Shown: positions 1 through 8,974, counted from the first letter of the stretch. The stretch: DNA of 15,177 nucleotides from Isotricha intestinalis (GCA_023807065.1 JAJJLU010000883.1:1-15177); one strand, 5' to 3'. A program made the numbers and translations. The notes: generated by a model from the sequence alone, not told the origin.

Positions 1-25
1 CCAATCCCCAATCCCCATCCCCAAT
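1..25. repeat. telomere-like C-rich repeat at the window's left end
   Basis: The window opens with CCAAT followed by CCCCAAT (6-12), CCCCAT (13-18) and CCCCAAT (19-25). C-runs are almost absent elsewhere in this very AT-rich sequence, so the cluster stands out. The G-rich complement, ATTGGGG, is of the ciliate telomere type (compare TTGGGG in Tetrahymena), and the C-rich strand reading 5' to 3' into the molecule is the orientation expected at a left chromosome end. One unit lacks an A, which may be natural variation or an error. Most likely this is a true macronuclear chromosome end. Confidence 0.8.
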
Positions 26-60
26 TATTTAATCATAAAAAAAATATTTTTATAAGTATA

Positions 61-693
61 TTATTATTATTTTATCAAATATTTATTTAACCCTTTAATT
101 TTTTTATTAAGATTAATTTTTGATTTTTATAAATATTTAATTAATTCATTATAATCAAATTATTATCTTTTTAAAATTAAATAACTTTCTGAATATGAGA
201 ATATGTTCTTTTTGATTTATTGACAATAAATATTTTATAATAATAAATATTATAATAATTTTTTCTTTTTTACAATTTAAAGAATTAAAATATTAATTTC
301 TTTATTATTTTGAATAAATAATTTAGTTTGAGAATTTAAATCCCAAGAACCTTATATAATATCTTATGTTAAAATCATATCTTTTATATTATTATCAATA
401 TTTTTGAATTTATTTTTATTAATTTTTATACTTTCTTTTTCTTTTTCCAAAGAATAATATTTTCCTTTATTTCATCTTGAGACTCAATATTTGATTTATA
501 TTTATTTGTTTTATTTTTATTCTTTTCATAATCTGAAGATAATTCTTCATTATCATTCTCTTCATCAGAAGAATTATCTTTTGCTTTTTTAGTAAATTTT
601 CTTTTCTTATTTTTTTGTTTTTTTTTCTTTGTTTCTTCTTCTTCTTCATCATCATCATCTTTTTTTGCTTTCTTTTTTTTTTAATTTTTTCAT
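61..693 (-). CDS. charged protein with a C-terminus resembling vWA/VIT-domain proteins (ciliate code, frameshifted)
   Basis: Reading TAA/TAG as glutamine, an ATG at 693-691 leads into a Lys/Asp/Glu-rich stretch (four Asp then five Glu near 640-660, then Ser/Asp/Glu/Asn-rich). A more ordered part follows with the motif QDIIQGSWDLNSQTKLFI (about 385-320), in which two of the Q are TAA. The 'GSW' motif followed by a helical tail is what I recall from the C-termini of protist proteins with VIT and vWA domains; no vWA MIDAS motif is present, so this would be only the tail. Changes of frame at A/T runs (near 450 and in 180-290) are needed. The last block ends LNKYLIK followed by three consecutive TAA (69-61), about 36 bases from the telomere. 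Coding is fairly secure; the family is tentative. Confidence 0.5.
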
Positions 694-754
694 TTTGTCT
701 TCTTCTTTTTGGAAAATAAAATTAAATAAATATTTATTTTAAGTATAATTGATA

Positions 755-772
755 GGGATTGGGCCCAATCCC
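755..772. repeat. 18-bp perfect palindrome of telomere-like sequence
   Basis: GGGATTGGGCCCAATCCC is its own reverse complement, with its centre between 763 and 764. The left half is the G-rich telomere strand as it would appear at a right chromosome end. The right half, continued by another CCCAAT-type unit to 775, is the C-rich strand as at a left end. It looks like two short telomeres joined head to head, and it separates two differently organised segments. It could be a natural chromosome fusion, a self-priming amplification artefact or an assembly join. Confidence 0.8.
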
Positions 773-819
773 AATTTTTATTTAAATATTATCTTAGTTT
801 AATATTATTCTTTTCAATG

Positions 820-1882
820 ATGGAAGAGAAAGACTAATAATGATTTCCCATATGAGGAAACAAAATACCAGTAGAATGTTGAAGAAATGAAAATATTAAT
901 TCCTACTTTAAAAGATGAAATGAAATCATGCCTCACAACAGACTTAGTATTCCCTTTAATAGAAACAGTTGCTTTTTATACTTTAAAAAGATTCTTCAAG
1001 CTCAAATCATCAGGTTCAAGTAATAATAAATCCCTTTCCCAATTTAAAGAAACTCTTTTATCAAATATTTCAAATTTTGATTCTTTTATATTTATTCCAA
1101 AAAGAAATTCATTTGCCTTGGATGCTTCAAATAATAAAGGTAGTCAATTTAAGTCTCCTAAAGTTTATAATATGAAAGGAGACGAGAGTGTAATTGTCTT
1201 CGGAAATGGTGAAAGTATATTATTTATATATGATAATACCAGTAATTTAAATTTATTCTTAGAAAATAATCAAAATATGAAAATGGCCTGTTTCTGCCTA
1301 AGGGTAAATCAAATTTTTTTGAACTTAAAAAGAACATAAAATCCCATAGGTATTTCAATAGAAATAATTTATATTTTTACTTTACTGAATTCGACAAAAA
1401 TAATAAATCTAATACAAATACTCTTAAATTAACCACTCTATCAAGTGCTCTTTTTATAGATTCTGATAATATTATTAGAAAGAGAAATTTATAAAAAATC
1501 TTCATAGTTTTGATGCTGAAAAAGATTTAGTAAATGAATATGAGATTAAAAATAGCAAAAATGAAGAAACAAAAAAATTGGATTCAAACTTTATTCTTTT
1601 GGAAAATGAAAACAAAAAAAAAATAATTAAAGCTATGAATATTTATATAAGAGATGCAGGATTAAATGATGTTCATTTTTATTTTAAATCAAAGATAAGT
1701 ATTGTAAAAAAAGAATAACAAAAATAAGATGCTATCCAGTATTATATGGAGATACTACTAAAGTTGGAAAAGATTTAGTGATAATTTAATTATAATTAAA
1801 TGGACAAGAATTGTTTGTTGACATTCAAAATAAAGTTAATGGTAATCAGGTAAATTAAATTGAAGAATAAACTTATATATGA
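820..1882 (+). CDS. unrecognised protein of about 350 residues (ciliate code, several frameshifts)
   Basis: An ATG at 820-822 (tandem with one at 817) starts MMEEKD. After a one-base shift the reading continues through NNDFPYEETKYQ with an in-frame TAG, then MKILIPTLKDEMKSC from 887. The uninterrupted stretch 887-1339 reads as a globular protein. A shift near 1315 (T7 run) continues it as FFELKKNIKSHRYF, another near 1490 as NLHSFDAEKDLVNEYEIK, and a third near 1710 (A7 run) as YPVLYGDTTKVGKDL. In the last part four TAA codons fall where Gln is acceptable, and the frame closes at TGA 1880-1882. No motif or family is recognised. It converges with the minus-strand GTPase gene and begins about 55 bases from the telomere-like palindrome. 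Confidence 0.6.
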
Positions 1883-2037
1883 TATTTAAAAAAGAATTTG
1901 AAATTTAAAATTTTCGTATAAAATTTATTTAAATAAAAAAACAAAAATAATTAAATTTAAAATTAGCGAACTAACAATTAATTTTTTAAAAATTAAAATA
2001 ATTAAAGAAAAATAAATTACCACACACAGTTTAATAA

Positions 2038-3399
2038 TTATTTATCAAAATGATTAACATCTACAGTTTTAATGAAATCAGAAAGTTTATCATCTTTCAT
2101 TGAAATTTGGGTTACTCGTTTATTAACCCATTCTGTGCAATCTTCCATTAAACACCAATTAAGATCTCTTCCGCACCCCTGGGATTGAATAAGAGATTTC
2201 CCATTTCTATTCTTATTTTCTTCAACTTCATCAGGAAAAAGCCCAACTTGTTCAGTATCTTTTCCAAAATCTTCTTCCTGTTTTTCCTTTAAAGTACCAA
2301 TGTTGAAAATTCCATTAAAAAATTTCACAACATAATTTTTGAATCTGCCAGTAAAAATATCCTTTAATTTTGTTCTGTTTCCACATTTCATACTGTTACA
2401 ACCTTTTATTTTAAACCAGATGGTATGACAATAAGGGCATCTTTTATATCTATTATTATCTTCTGCTCTATCAAAAAATGCTGTTTCGGATTTTAAGGAT
2501 GATTGAACAATCAAAGTAAAACTATGGAAATCTGTGAAAATCTCATTATTAAAAGTAATAATTTCAACTATTGCAGTATCAGTATCTGTTACTTTATTTT
2601 TGACTACTTCTGAGAATCTTTCTATTAAATCATCTTTAAAATCAACAAAAGAATAATATAAAGCAAATTTTAATGAATTCTCATTTGCATTGTTAAATTC
2701 TTTTTTAAATAATTCAAGAGAATCTTTAAATTCTTTTAAAAATTTCTCTCTATCTTCAATTAAATCCATATCACCATCATTTCCAAGAGTGTTTAATAAA
2801 TCTCTATCTTTTATACTTATTTTTTCAATATTTTTCATTGGTGATTTTATTGTATTTAATTTTTCTAATAATGTTTCTGAACTCATATTTTTTGATGTAA
2901 ATATAACATTTTTTTTTTTAATTTTGAGTCTTTTTTCAATTACTTCTAAAATTTCTGCTTCTTGAGTCGTTGAAATATTTTCAGAAAATGTTATAATAAT
3001 TGCAATATTATCTCTATGTTCAAAAAAAATTTTAACCATTTGTAAAAGAGCCCTAACTATATCATCATATCTTGTATTTAATTTAGTAACTAAGTAAATC
3101 ATTCTAGCGGGAATTGCTGAAAGAGTACATTTTTGTATCTTTAGATGTTTAACTATATCTTCAGCTGCATTTAATCCAGGAAAATCTATATAAAAACTTC
3201 CATCTGGACTCATACAATATTGAACATCTCTGGTACATGAAAATCCATCATTTTTTGTTTTTAGATTGCATTTACATATTTTGTTAATTATTGTTGTCTT
3301 TCCATTACCAACTGAACCAAAAAGAATTACATTATCTGAACTGTTTTTTATTTCATCAAAATTTTCATTCACTAAAAATTCATCATATTGTTCTGTCAT
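2038..3399 (-). CDS. AIG1/IAN-like TRAFAC GTPase with C-terminal cysteine-rich (zinc-binding) tail
   Basis: Intact 453-codon frame from ATG 3399. The P-loop (G1) is GSVGNGKT at residues 28-35, a candidate G2 Thr is T56 in SCTR, and G3 is DFPG at 72-75. The spacing and the G3 form match AIG1/GIMAP-type GTPases, which bind GTP and often act on membranes. No clear G4 (N/TKxD) is seen; IIITFSE near 133-139 sits at the expected beta strand. Residues 215-260 are charged and probably helical. From 321 come CPYC, C334 and C339, then C409, C416 and C421, with the spacing of a zinc ribbon or a degenerate RING/IBR-like fold. All glutamines are CAA/CAG and there is no in-frame TAA, TAG or TGA, unlike neighbouring genes. 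It ends at TAA, and no TGA follows in frame until beyond 1900, so TAA presumably terminates here. Confidence 0.8.
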   Translation of the reverse strand: MTEQYDEFLVNENFDEIKNSSDNVILFGSVGNGKTTIINKICKCNLKTKNDGFSCTRDVQYCMSPDGSFYIDFPGLNAAEDIVKHLKIQKCTLSAIPARMIYLVTKLNTRYDDIVRALLQMVKIFFEHRDNIAIIITFSENISTTQEAEILEVIEKRLKIKKKNVIFTSKNMSSETLLEKLNTIKSPMKNIEKISIKDRDLLNTLGNDGDMDLIEDREKFLKEFKDSLELFKKEFNNANENSLKFALYYSFVDFKDDLIERFSEVVKNKVTDTDTAIVEIITFNNEIFTDFHSFTLIVQSSLKSETAFFDRAEDNNRYKRCPYCHTIWFKIKGCNSMKCGNRTKLKDIFTGRFKNYVVKFFNGIFNIGTLKEKQEEDFGKDTEQVGLFPDEVEENKNRNGKSLIQSQGCGRDLNWCLMEDCTEWVNKRVTQISMKDDKLSDFIKTVDVNHFDK

Positions 3400-3613
3400 T
3401 TTTTAATTATTAAAGAAGCATTGAATATTCTGAATTTATATAAATATAAAATAGTTAATATAAAATAGTTAAATTGAATATGTAATTAATTTATATCTAT
3501 TTTTGGAAAAAATAGTTATGTGGTTGTTAAAATAATTAATAAATTAAATAATATTTATTTTATTTTATTTATTTATTATATAAATAATATTTATATAATT
3601 AATTTATCATAAT

Positions 3614-3633
3614 GGGGATTGGGCCCAATCCCC
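3614..3633. repeat. 20-bp perfect palindrome of telomere-like sequence
   Basis: GGGGATTGGGCCCAATCCCC is a perfect palindrome centred between 3623 and 3624. It contains the whole 18-bp palindrome found at 755-772, with the same GGG|CCC phase at the centre. As there, the left half looks like a right chromosome end and the right half like a left end. Together with the first palindrome it brackets a 2.86-kb unit holding two convergent genes. Confidence 0.8.
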
Positions 3634-3737
3634 TATCCACAATATTATATATTTTTTTGGAAATTAAATTACTTAGAAATAAAAGTATTATTATTTTTTA
3701 TTTAAAAAATAAAAATTTTTATTTTTAAAGAAACTAG

Positions 3738-4370
3738 ATGTGGAATAATAAATTTCAAATAATTTTTTCATTAATTATAATAATAATAATATTAAATATA
3801 TCATGTGAATCTTATGTTAACATACCATTTAAAATTTATAGAGAAGATGAACCATCTATATATACAACAATAGAAGATTATTTTACTTATCAGTCAAATT
3901 TAAAATTTTATGGTTATATTTCAATGAGAGAAAAATAAGTCAAAATTCTAATAATTTTTAGTTTTGATGATTTTGGATTTTATTTCTTAAAAATGGAACA
4001 AATATAGGTAATGTTGATAAATCATATATTCCAAAACAATCCCTTCTTACAAAATCGACAAATTTAGTTATTTATTTTTTAGATCATATCAACATATAAC
4101 TAAAGCCAATGATACTTTTTCATTTAATATAGATAATGGAAATCCTTTAAAATACGAATCAATAAGATTTTTATAAGCATTTATGGATAATAAAAAAAAT
4201 TCATTTTTGATGATTGGATTAAGGCTAATTGGAGATTTAATAAGAGATAGTGAGCTTAATTTAGTGCAACAATTAAAAAAAATAAATAAACAGATACATA
4301 TGATTGGAGTATACATTATGATGAAAAAAATTCAGAAAATGAAGGTGTTCTTTTAAGATTTTATTTTAAA
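3738..4370 (+). pseudogene. secreted protein fragment, distantly like A1 aspartic-peptidase-type proteins; truncated
   Basis: ATG at 3738 begins a charged Met-Trp-Asn-Asn-Lys start, a run of Ile/Leu (about residues 8-20) and a Cys-Glu-Ser site: a good signal peptide. The mature part reads VNIPFKIYREDEPSIY and, after a TAA read as Gln at 3936-3938, FSFDDFGFYFLKNG. Two frame changes (near 3990 and 4080) lead to RSYQHITKANDTFSFNID, and one near 4290 to TDTYDWSIHYDEKNSENEG. The last motif resembles a block I recall from large protist families of pepsin-like secreted or membrane proteins, but no catalytic DTG is visible and the family call is weak. The frame dissolves at about 4365, exactly where a minus-strand fragment also breaks off. 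Confidence 0.4.
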
Positions 4371-5000
4371 TTTCATACCCTTTTTTTCTTTTAATAGTTC
4401 TCTTATGTTATATTTTATTTCTATATCATATTCATTATTTATTACAATATCTATCTTTTGTAAATATTCTGATAAAATTTGACAAATTGTACCTTTTGTT
4501 TTTTTTTTAATATTGCAATATTAATAAAGGTAAAACCATAAAATAATGCAAAATCCATTATTAATTTTAATTGTATTTGAAGGAGAAATATTAGTTTTTA
4601 TTATTGATGTGTTTTTATTAAATTAATAAATATAATTTTTAGAAATATAATCCTCTTTTAAATTTTTATTATTTTTGCCATATAACATTTTAATTAATGG
4701 TAAAAAAGTTTTCATAGAATTTATTGATATTGAATTTTCTAATATGCATTTTTGCAATTTTTTGAAAAACATAATCTATTATTTATTTATCTAACATTCA
4801 CAATGGATAAAATAAGTAAAAATATCTTTGAAAATTTTTTATAATATCATCATAAGATTTATTGCCTAAATTTTGATTTTGATTATTTTGAGAAAATAAA
4901 AATTGTAAATATAAATCTATATTATTCTTAAAAAGGTATATGCTATTCTTTTATAAGTATTGAAAAGATAGAATTTTTTATCACTTTTTTATAGGAGAAA
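4365..5000 (-). pseudogene. fragment of a large protein, possibly with a ConA-like domain as in BEACH/LRBA proteins
   Basis: Reading leftwards from about 5000 with TAA = Gln gives a helical Asn/Gln-rich part (SYDDIIKNFQRYFYLFYP), an in-frame TGA at 4800-4798, then after a one-base shift SMKTFLPLIKMLYGKNN and NGFCIILWFYLYQ near 4560-4525. After an A-run shift it continues KGTICQILSEYLQKIDIVINN and a Lys-rich end. The 'GFCI..WF' strand followed by 'I...ILSE' resembles the concanavalin-like module in BEACH/LRBA family proteins; this is by eye only. The frame loses sense at about 4365, where the opposite-strand gene also stops, so both are truncated at one junction. Confidence 0.35.
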
Positions 5001-5052
5001 TTAAATATTTTACCTTTAAAATTATTTCTTTAATACAATAAATAAAATAAAT

Positions 5053-5935
5053 TTATTTCTGATTTTTTGATTTATTTTTTTTTACTTTCAACTTTGGAGT
5101 TTCCCTAAGAAAAAAATTATTTCTACAGTATAGGTTCATTTTTGTTTCATAAGTACCAAAATGATCTGTATTATTATTCTTTTCAATTACATCTTCATAA
5201 AGTTCTAATGTTTTAGGTAATTTAATTTCAAGTTCTTCAAAGCCAAAATCTTTTAAATGATATATTTCTCTTCTTTTCTGGAAATAAATTTTATCAAAAA
5301 AGAAAAGAAGTTTTGTTTATAATATTTTCACTATAACTTTTAAATTTTCTTATTTTTTTATATTATTATAAATTTCTTTTTTTTAAAGAATTTGTTTCTT
5401 TTTTATATTTTTTACTAATATTATTATTCAAAAATTCTTCAATTCTTTGTCCTTTTATTTTTTTCATAACTTTTTTTATTGGATTTCTTTTAATTGGACC
5501 ATCTAACGGAAAGAATTGAAATAATTTTGAACTTCCAATTTTTTTGTTTTATTATTTCATTAATGAAGTTAATAAAAAAGTTATATAATGATTTTTTATT
5601 TTAGTTTTAATATTCTTGTGACAAAATTTTCGAGAAAAGTTTTTTCCAATCATTTGATTTGCTTTTTTAACTTTAGTTGTCCTAGCTCTTTTTTGATGAA
5701 TAATTATAAATTTGTCTTTTTTGGTTTGTTTATAGCTTTTGCTATATTTGAATTTAAATCTATTTGAAATATTTCAATAAAGTATACTTAATTTTACTTC
5801 ATTATTTTGATTTAATAAATTATTATTAAACTCATTTAAATTCATTTCAAAAAAATTACTTTTAAAATTTTTATTTTTTGTATCACTTGAAATTATTAAT
5901 TGTTCATTATCATTATTTTCACTATTATCAAATAT
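5053..5935 (-). CDS. unrecognised Lys/Asn-rich protein (ciliate code, frameshifted)
   Basis: From about 5935 the minus strand reads an acidic Asn-rich start (NSENNDNEQLIISSDTKN), then NLNEFNNNLLNQNNEVKL, an in-frame TGA at 5776-5774, and a strongly basic body (KANQMIGKNFSRKF, KNHYITFLLTSLMK, two TAA as Gln, then FPLDGPIKRNPIKKVMKK). After shifts in A-runs around 5290-5400 it ends with YHLKDFGFEELEIKLPKTL and a basic tail, TAA at 5055-5053. The mixed charged and helical pattern without low-complexity breaks suggests a real protein, perhaps of a lineage-specific family. No enzyme motif was seen. The 5' end is uncertain because no ATG precedes the readable part and a plus-strand gene begins next to it. 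Confidence 0.45.
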
Positions 5936-5968
5936 CAAGAAAATAATAAAGAAAAAGTATATTTTTTT

Positions 5969-6752
5969 ATGAAAAATATTGATAGTCAGATACCATTAAG
6001 CAATAAGGGATGGTTAGATTTTGATCTAAACTCAGTTCCAAATAAATTACTAATTTTAGATAGGAATTTATTAACAAAATTATGCTCAATTAAAAAAATT
6101 GGGAAATATACAGATTTAATCTATGCCCCTTTTATATAATTTTTGGATTTAATAAAGTAAATAATAAAGAATTAAAAAAATAATCTTGGAAACAAATAGC
6201 AAATAGAATTTTAAATGATTCAAATATTATTATAAAAATTCAAAATTTAGATTTGGAAAATATGGTTGATTCAAAAAAGACAGAAGCTTTTGTTTTTTTG
6301 AATTTACTTGAATTTGAAATTAACCATATAAAACATTTTTCTTTAGATTTTACAAAGTTAATTGTCTGACGACAGGGAGTGGTATCCTACCTTATTTTAA
6401 TACATCCATATAATTATAGAGATGACCAGGGCATCATACACCCTGATACTGAAGTATTCTTATTCGCCAAAAAAATGCAGAAAATGAAAGATAAATTTTA
6501 TCATTTTAAAAGATTATTATTTAGCCTAAATATAATGAAAATCCCTTAACTAATTATGTATTTAATTTTCAAGATAATCGAGAGCCTATAACAATAAATA
6601 ATAAGAATGATATAAATAAAATTGCTTTTTGTATGGACATGGATAATATTATATTATTATATTCTAAATTATTAAGATATGCAACACAATTTTGCAAAGA
6701 ATATATTCTAGTAATTGTTTTTTTATTTAAGTTTTTTTCAATTTCAATTTAA
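5969..6752 (+). CDS. unrecognised protein of about 255 residues (ciliate code, frameshifted)
   Basis: First in-frame ATG 5969 gives MKNIDSQIPLSNKGWLDFD and SVPNKLLILDRNLLTKL up to 6139. With a one-base shift in the T-run near 6143 it goes on as FGFNKVNNKELKKQ (last Q is TAA), SWKQIANRILNDSNIII and TEAFVFLNLLEFEINHI. An in-frame TGA lies at 6367-6369, followed by RQGVVSYLILIHPYNYRDD. The segment 6365-6475 is noticeably more GC-rich than its surroundings and reads cleanly. Another shift near 6475-6530 gives NPLTNYVFNFQDNREPI and a helical end, closing at TAA 6750-6752. I do not recognise the family. Confidence 0.45.
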
Positions 6753-6802
6753 AAAATTATGGAATATAAAATTATTTTTGCTTAATATTAAAATAAATAG
6801 TT

Positions 6803-7627
6803 TTAATATAATTTTATGAATAAATTATTTATTCTTTTTTTTAATTTTTTTTTTTTATTTTTATTATTACCTTTATTATTTACCTTCTTGTTCCATTTCC
6901 TTTTTTTATCTAAAGCAATATCCATATCTAATTTAAGTAAATCTTTTCCAGTTGTCATTTATCGACAATTTCATCCATTCCTTCCAGAAATATTCCACCC
7001 ATTGTTTTTTTATTATCAAATTTATCCTGCCACAGTTCCAATACCATACAATACTCTTTCATCTGGACTTAATATTTCTTCAGTTATAAAATCTTTATCT
7101 GTTATACATTCATAAATACGTTTAATTATTCCGAATTGGGGTGTTGATCTAATCTTAATGAGCCAACTTGTTATATTAGTTCACATTTCTTAATGAATCT
7201 ATCCTCTACAGTTTGTTTTTCTTATTGTTATTATTTGAGTTATTTTTGGAAGGATTTAATCCGTATTCTTCTTCTATTTCCTCTTTTAGATCATCAATAT
7301 CTTTTTGATTCAAGATTGGCAATATTCTTTTTTATCAAAAAAAGATTTTTTTTCCACATTTTTTAAATTTTGATATTCTTTTAATTCTTCTGGTGATGTT
7401 TGTATTCTTCATCTTTATTTGCTTTAGCTCTTTGTCTTTTCTGAGGAGTTTTATGTCCTTTATTTTCGTTAGTCTTTGACAGATTTTTTTCTATATTATT
7501 AAAAGTTTTCGCAAATCTTTAAAAATTATGGAATAAGATGTTGATTTTTTTTCCTTTATCATTTTCTTGAAATATTTCAGCTTCTTCACTTTTTGTAGTA
7601 ATTTCCTTAGGAAATGGAACTTGTTCA
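6803..7627 (-). CDS. unrecognised charged protein downstream of acetate kinase (ciliate code, frameshifted)
   Basis: Leftwards from about 7627 the minus strand reads EQVPFPKEITTKSEEAEIF, then a Lys/Asn/Gln-rich linker with TAA as Gln, SPEELKEYQNLKNVEKKSFF, DIDDLKEEIEEEYGLNPS, an Asn run, VEDRFIKKCELIQQVGSL and, after a shift, GIIKRIYECITDKDFITEEI and SPDERVLYGIGTVAGQ. The end is basic (KRKWNKKVNNKGNNKNKKKK) and stops at TAA 6805-6803. At least four frame changes are needed, mostly in homopolymers. The family is unknown. It follows acetate kinase on the same strand with almost no gap, so a read-through extension of that protein cannot be excluded. A 99-codon open frame on the opposite strand is only the complement of this coding. 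Confidence 0.45.
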
Positions 7628-7666
7628 TAATTTATCTGGAATTTATATCTATATCAATTTTTGTTT

Positions 7667-8891
7667 TTAAAAAAACAGTTCTTCATCTGTTGGAATAACA
7701 ACAACAGGAATTTTAGATTCTGCTTTAGATAATAAACCTTCCTCACTCCTAACCATTTTCTTATTTAATGATTTATCCAATTTAATTCCTAAACTCTTAG
7801 ATAAGAGATTAAATATTCTTTCTCTAAAGAAAGATGAATTTTCAAATACACCTACCGAACAAACAATTAAATCAACTTGCCCATCAAGATCACCATAATA
7901 CATCATTATATGATCAGCATGAATCTTGAAAACATATCTCTTGCTAAAATGGCTCTTTCATTTTTTTTGTCAACTACTTTTTCAACATCTCTTATATCAT
8001 TTGAAATACCACTAATATCTAATAAACTAGATTTCTGATTGAAGATATTAAACATTTCTTCAGCATCTTTATTAGTACATTTACATAAATAAGACATACA
8101 AGAAGCATCTATATCACCAGTTCGCGTTCCCATCATAACACCAGTAAGAGGAGTTAATCCATATTAGTAGATACTACTTTACCATCTCTAATAGCAGCTA
8201 AAGAAGCACCTGAACCTATATGACAAGTAATAACATTAGGAGTTTTCTTTTTATTTAAATATTTTTCTTTAGCAACAAGAGCTAAATATTTATGACTTGT
8301 ACCATGGGCACCATATTTTCTAACTTTATAATCAGTATAATATTCATAAGGTAATGCATACATATACTCTACTGGTTCCATACTTTGATGATAGGCTGTA
8401 TCAAATATAGCGACATGTTTAACACTTTTTGGTAAAGCATCATAAAAGGCATGAATGCAAGTAAGATGTACATAAGCATGTAAAGGATCAAGAGGAGCAA
8501 GTTCAGCAATCTTATCCTCAATATCTTTATCTAAGATATGAGAAGAAGAAAAATAGGCTCCGCCTTGAACAATTCTATGACCAACTCCACCTTTTTCATC
8601 AAGAGATTTAACAATATCAAAAGAAATTAAATTATCTGAAAGAAGTTTAACTGCTTCATCATGATTTAAGATAGGTTTTATTTCTTCTTTCTTTTCTACT
8701 CCTTTTTTAATAGTAAAAATAGCATCTTCATGTCCTATTCTTTCAACATTACCACTAGTAAGAGGAACTAAATATTTTGATTTTTCAATTATTTTTGATA
8801 CAAATTGTACTTTTTCATCTTCTTGATATAATTTAAATTTTAAAGATGAAGAGCCTGCATTAACACACATTATCTTAAACTTATTATTTAT
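7667..8891 (-). CDS. ackA: acetate kinase, bacterial type, two frameshifts
   Basis: Acetate kinase interconverts acetyl phosphate + ADP and acetate + ATP. The N-terminal motif MCVNAGSSSLKFKLY (VNAGSSS phosphate loop) lies at about 8870-8826. GHRIVQGG, FDTAYHQSM, KYGAHGTSHKYL and CHIGSGASLAAI follow in canonical order. A one-base loss at 8158 (GG for GGG) shifts the frame, then GLTPLTGVMMGTRTGDID continues. A second shift near 7910 joins DMFSRF to MMYYGDLDGQVDLIV, with FENSSFF replacing the usual GENS. IPTDEEL closes the family match. Nearly full length (about 405 residues). There is no ATG at the expected start; an ATA (8891-8889), six bases after AAAGGAG, gives the usual length. All glutamines are CAA/CAG. 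The C-terminal TAA at 7669 could be Gln, extending to TGA 7625. Sequence style is that of low-GC Firmicutes/Mollicutes; horizontal origin is likely. Confidence 0.85.
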
Positions 8892-8897
8892 ATATAT

Positions 8898-8904
8898 CTC
8901 CTTT
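8898..8904 (-). promoter_or_regulatory. Shine-Dalgarno-like AAAGGAG before acetate kinase
   Basis: On the minus strand AAAGGAG lies six bases before the ATA codon that would give acetate kinase its usual N-terminal length. The spacing is right for a bacterial ribosome binding site, which a ciliate nuclear gene would not need. It may be a relic of a bacterial donor operon or chance in an A/G-rich leader. Confidence 0.4.
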
Positions 8905-8941
8905 AACAATAAATATTATATCTAATTAAATCAATAATAAT

Positions 8942-8974
8942 AAAAAAAATTACATACCTTTTAAGTATGTAATT
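8942..8974 (-). terminator. intrinsic-terminator-like hairpin after the DUF4956 fragment
   Basis: On the minus strand a perfect 10-bp stem (AATTACATAC / GTATGTAATT, 8974-8965 with 8957-8948) with a 7-base loop is followed by eight T (8949-8942, two shared with the stem). The in-frame TAA after the DUF4956 reading sits in the loop. This is the classic form of a bacterial rho-independent terminator. An alternative reading is a 36-base intron (8957-8922) with GTATGT at its 5' end and AATTAG at its 3' end, whose removal would keep the frame into acetate kinase. Confidence 0.5.

Noticed and set aside
467..658. Minus-strand frame beginning with four Met
   Set aside because: Wrong frame of the Asp/Glu-rich stretch (GAT repeats read as ATG); the acidic frame continues into an ordered protein.
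2690..2965. Plus-strand frame inside the GTPase gene
   Set aside because: Complement of an intact, motif-bearing gene; Phe/Ile/Ser-rich as expected for an antisense shadow.
755..3633. A transposon with telomere-like terminal inverted repeats, as in ciliate TBE elements
   Set aside because: The outer flanks are telomere-like too, making symmetrical palindromes, there is no target duplication, and neither gene looks like a transposase.
6816..7115. Plus-strand open frame with very hydrophobic translation
   Set aside because: It is the complement of a Lys/Asn-rich minus-strand coding region; poly-Lys read backwards gives Phe/Leu runs.
7130..7142. Possible third interstitial telomere repeat (ATTGGGG)
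   Set aside because: A single unit without a C-rich mirror, inside a readable coding stretch; likely chance.
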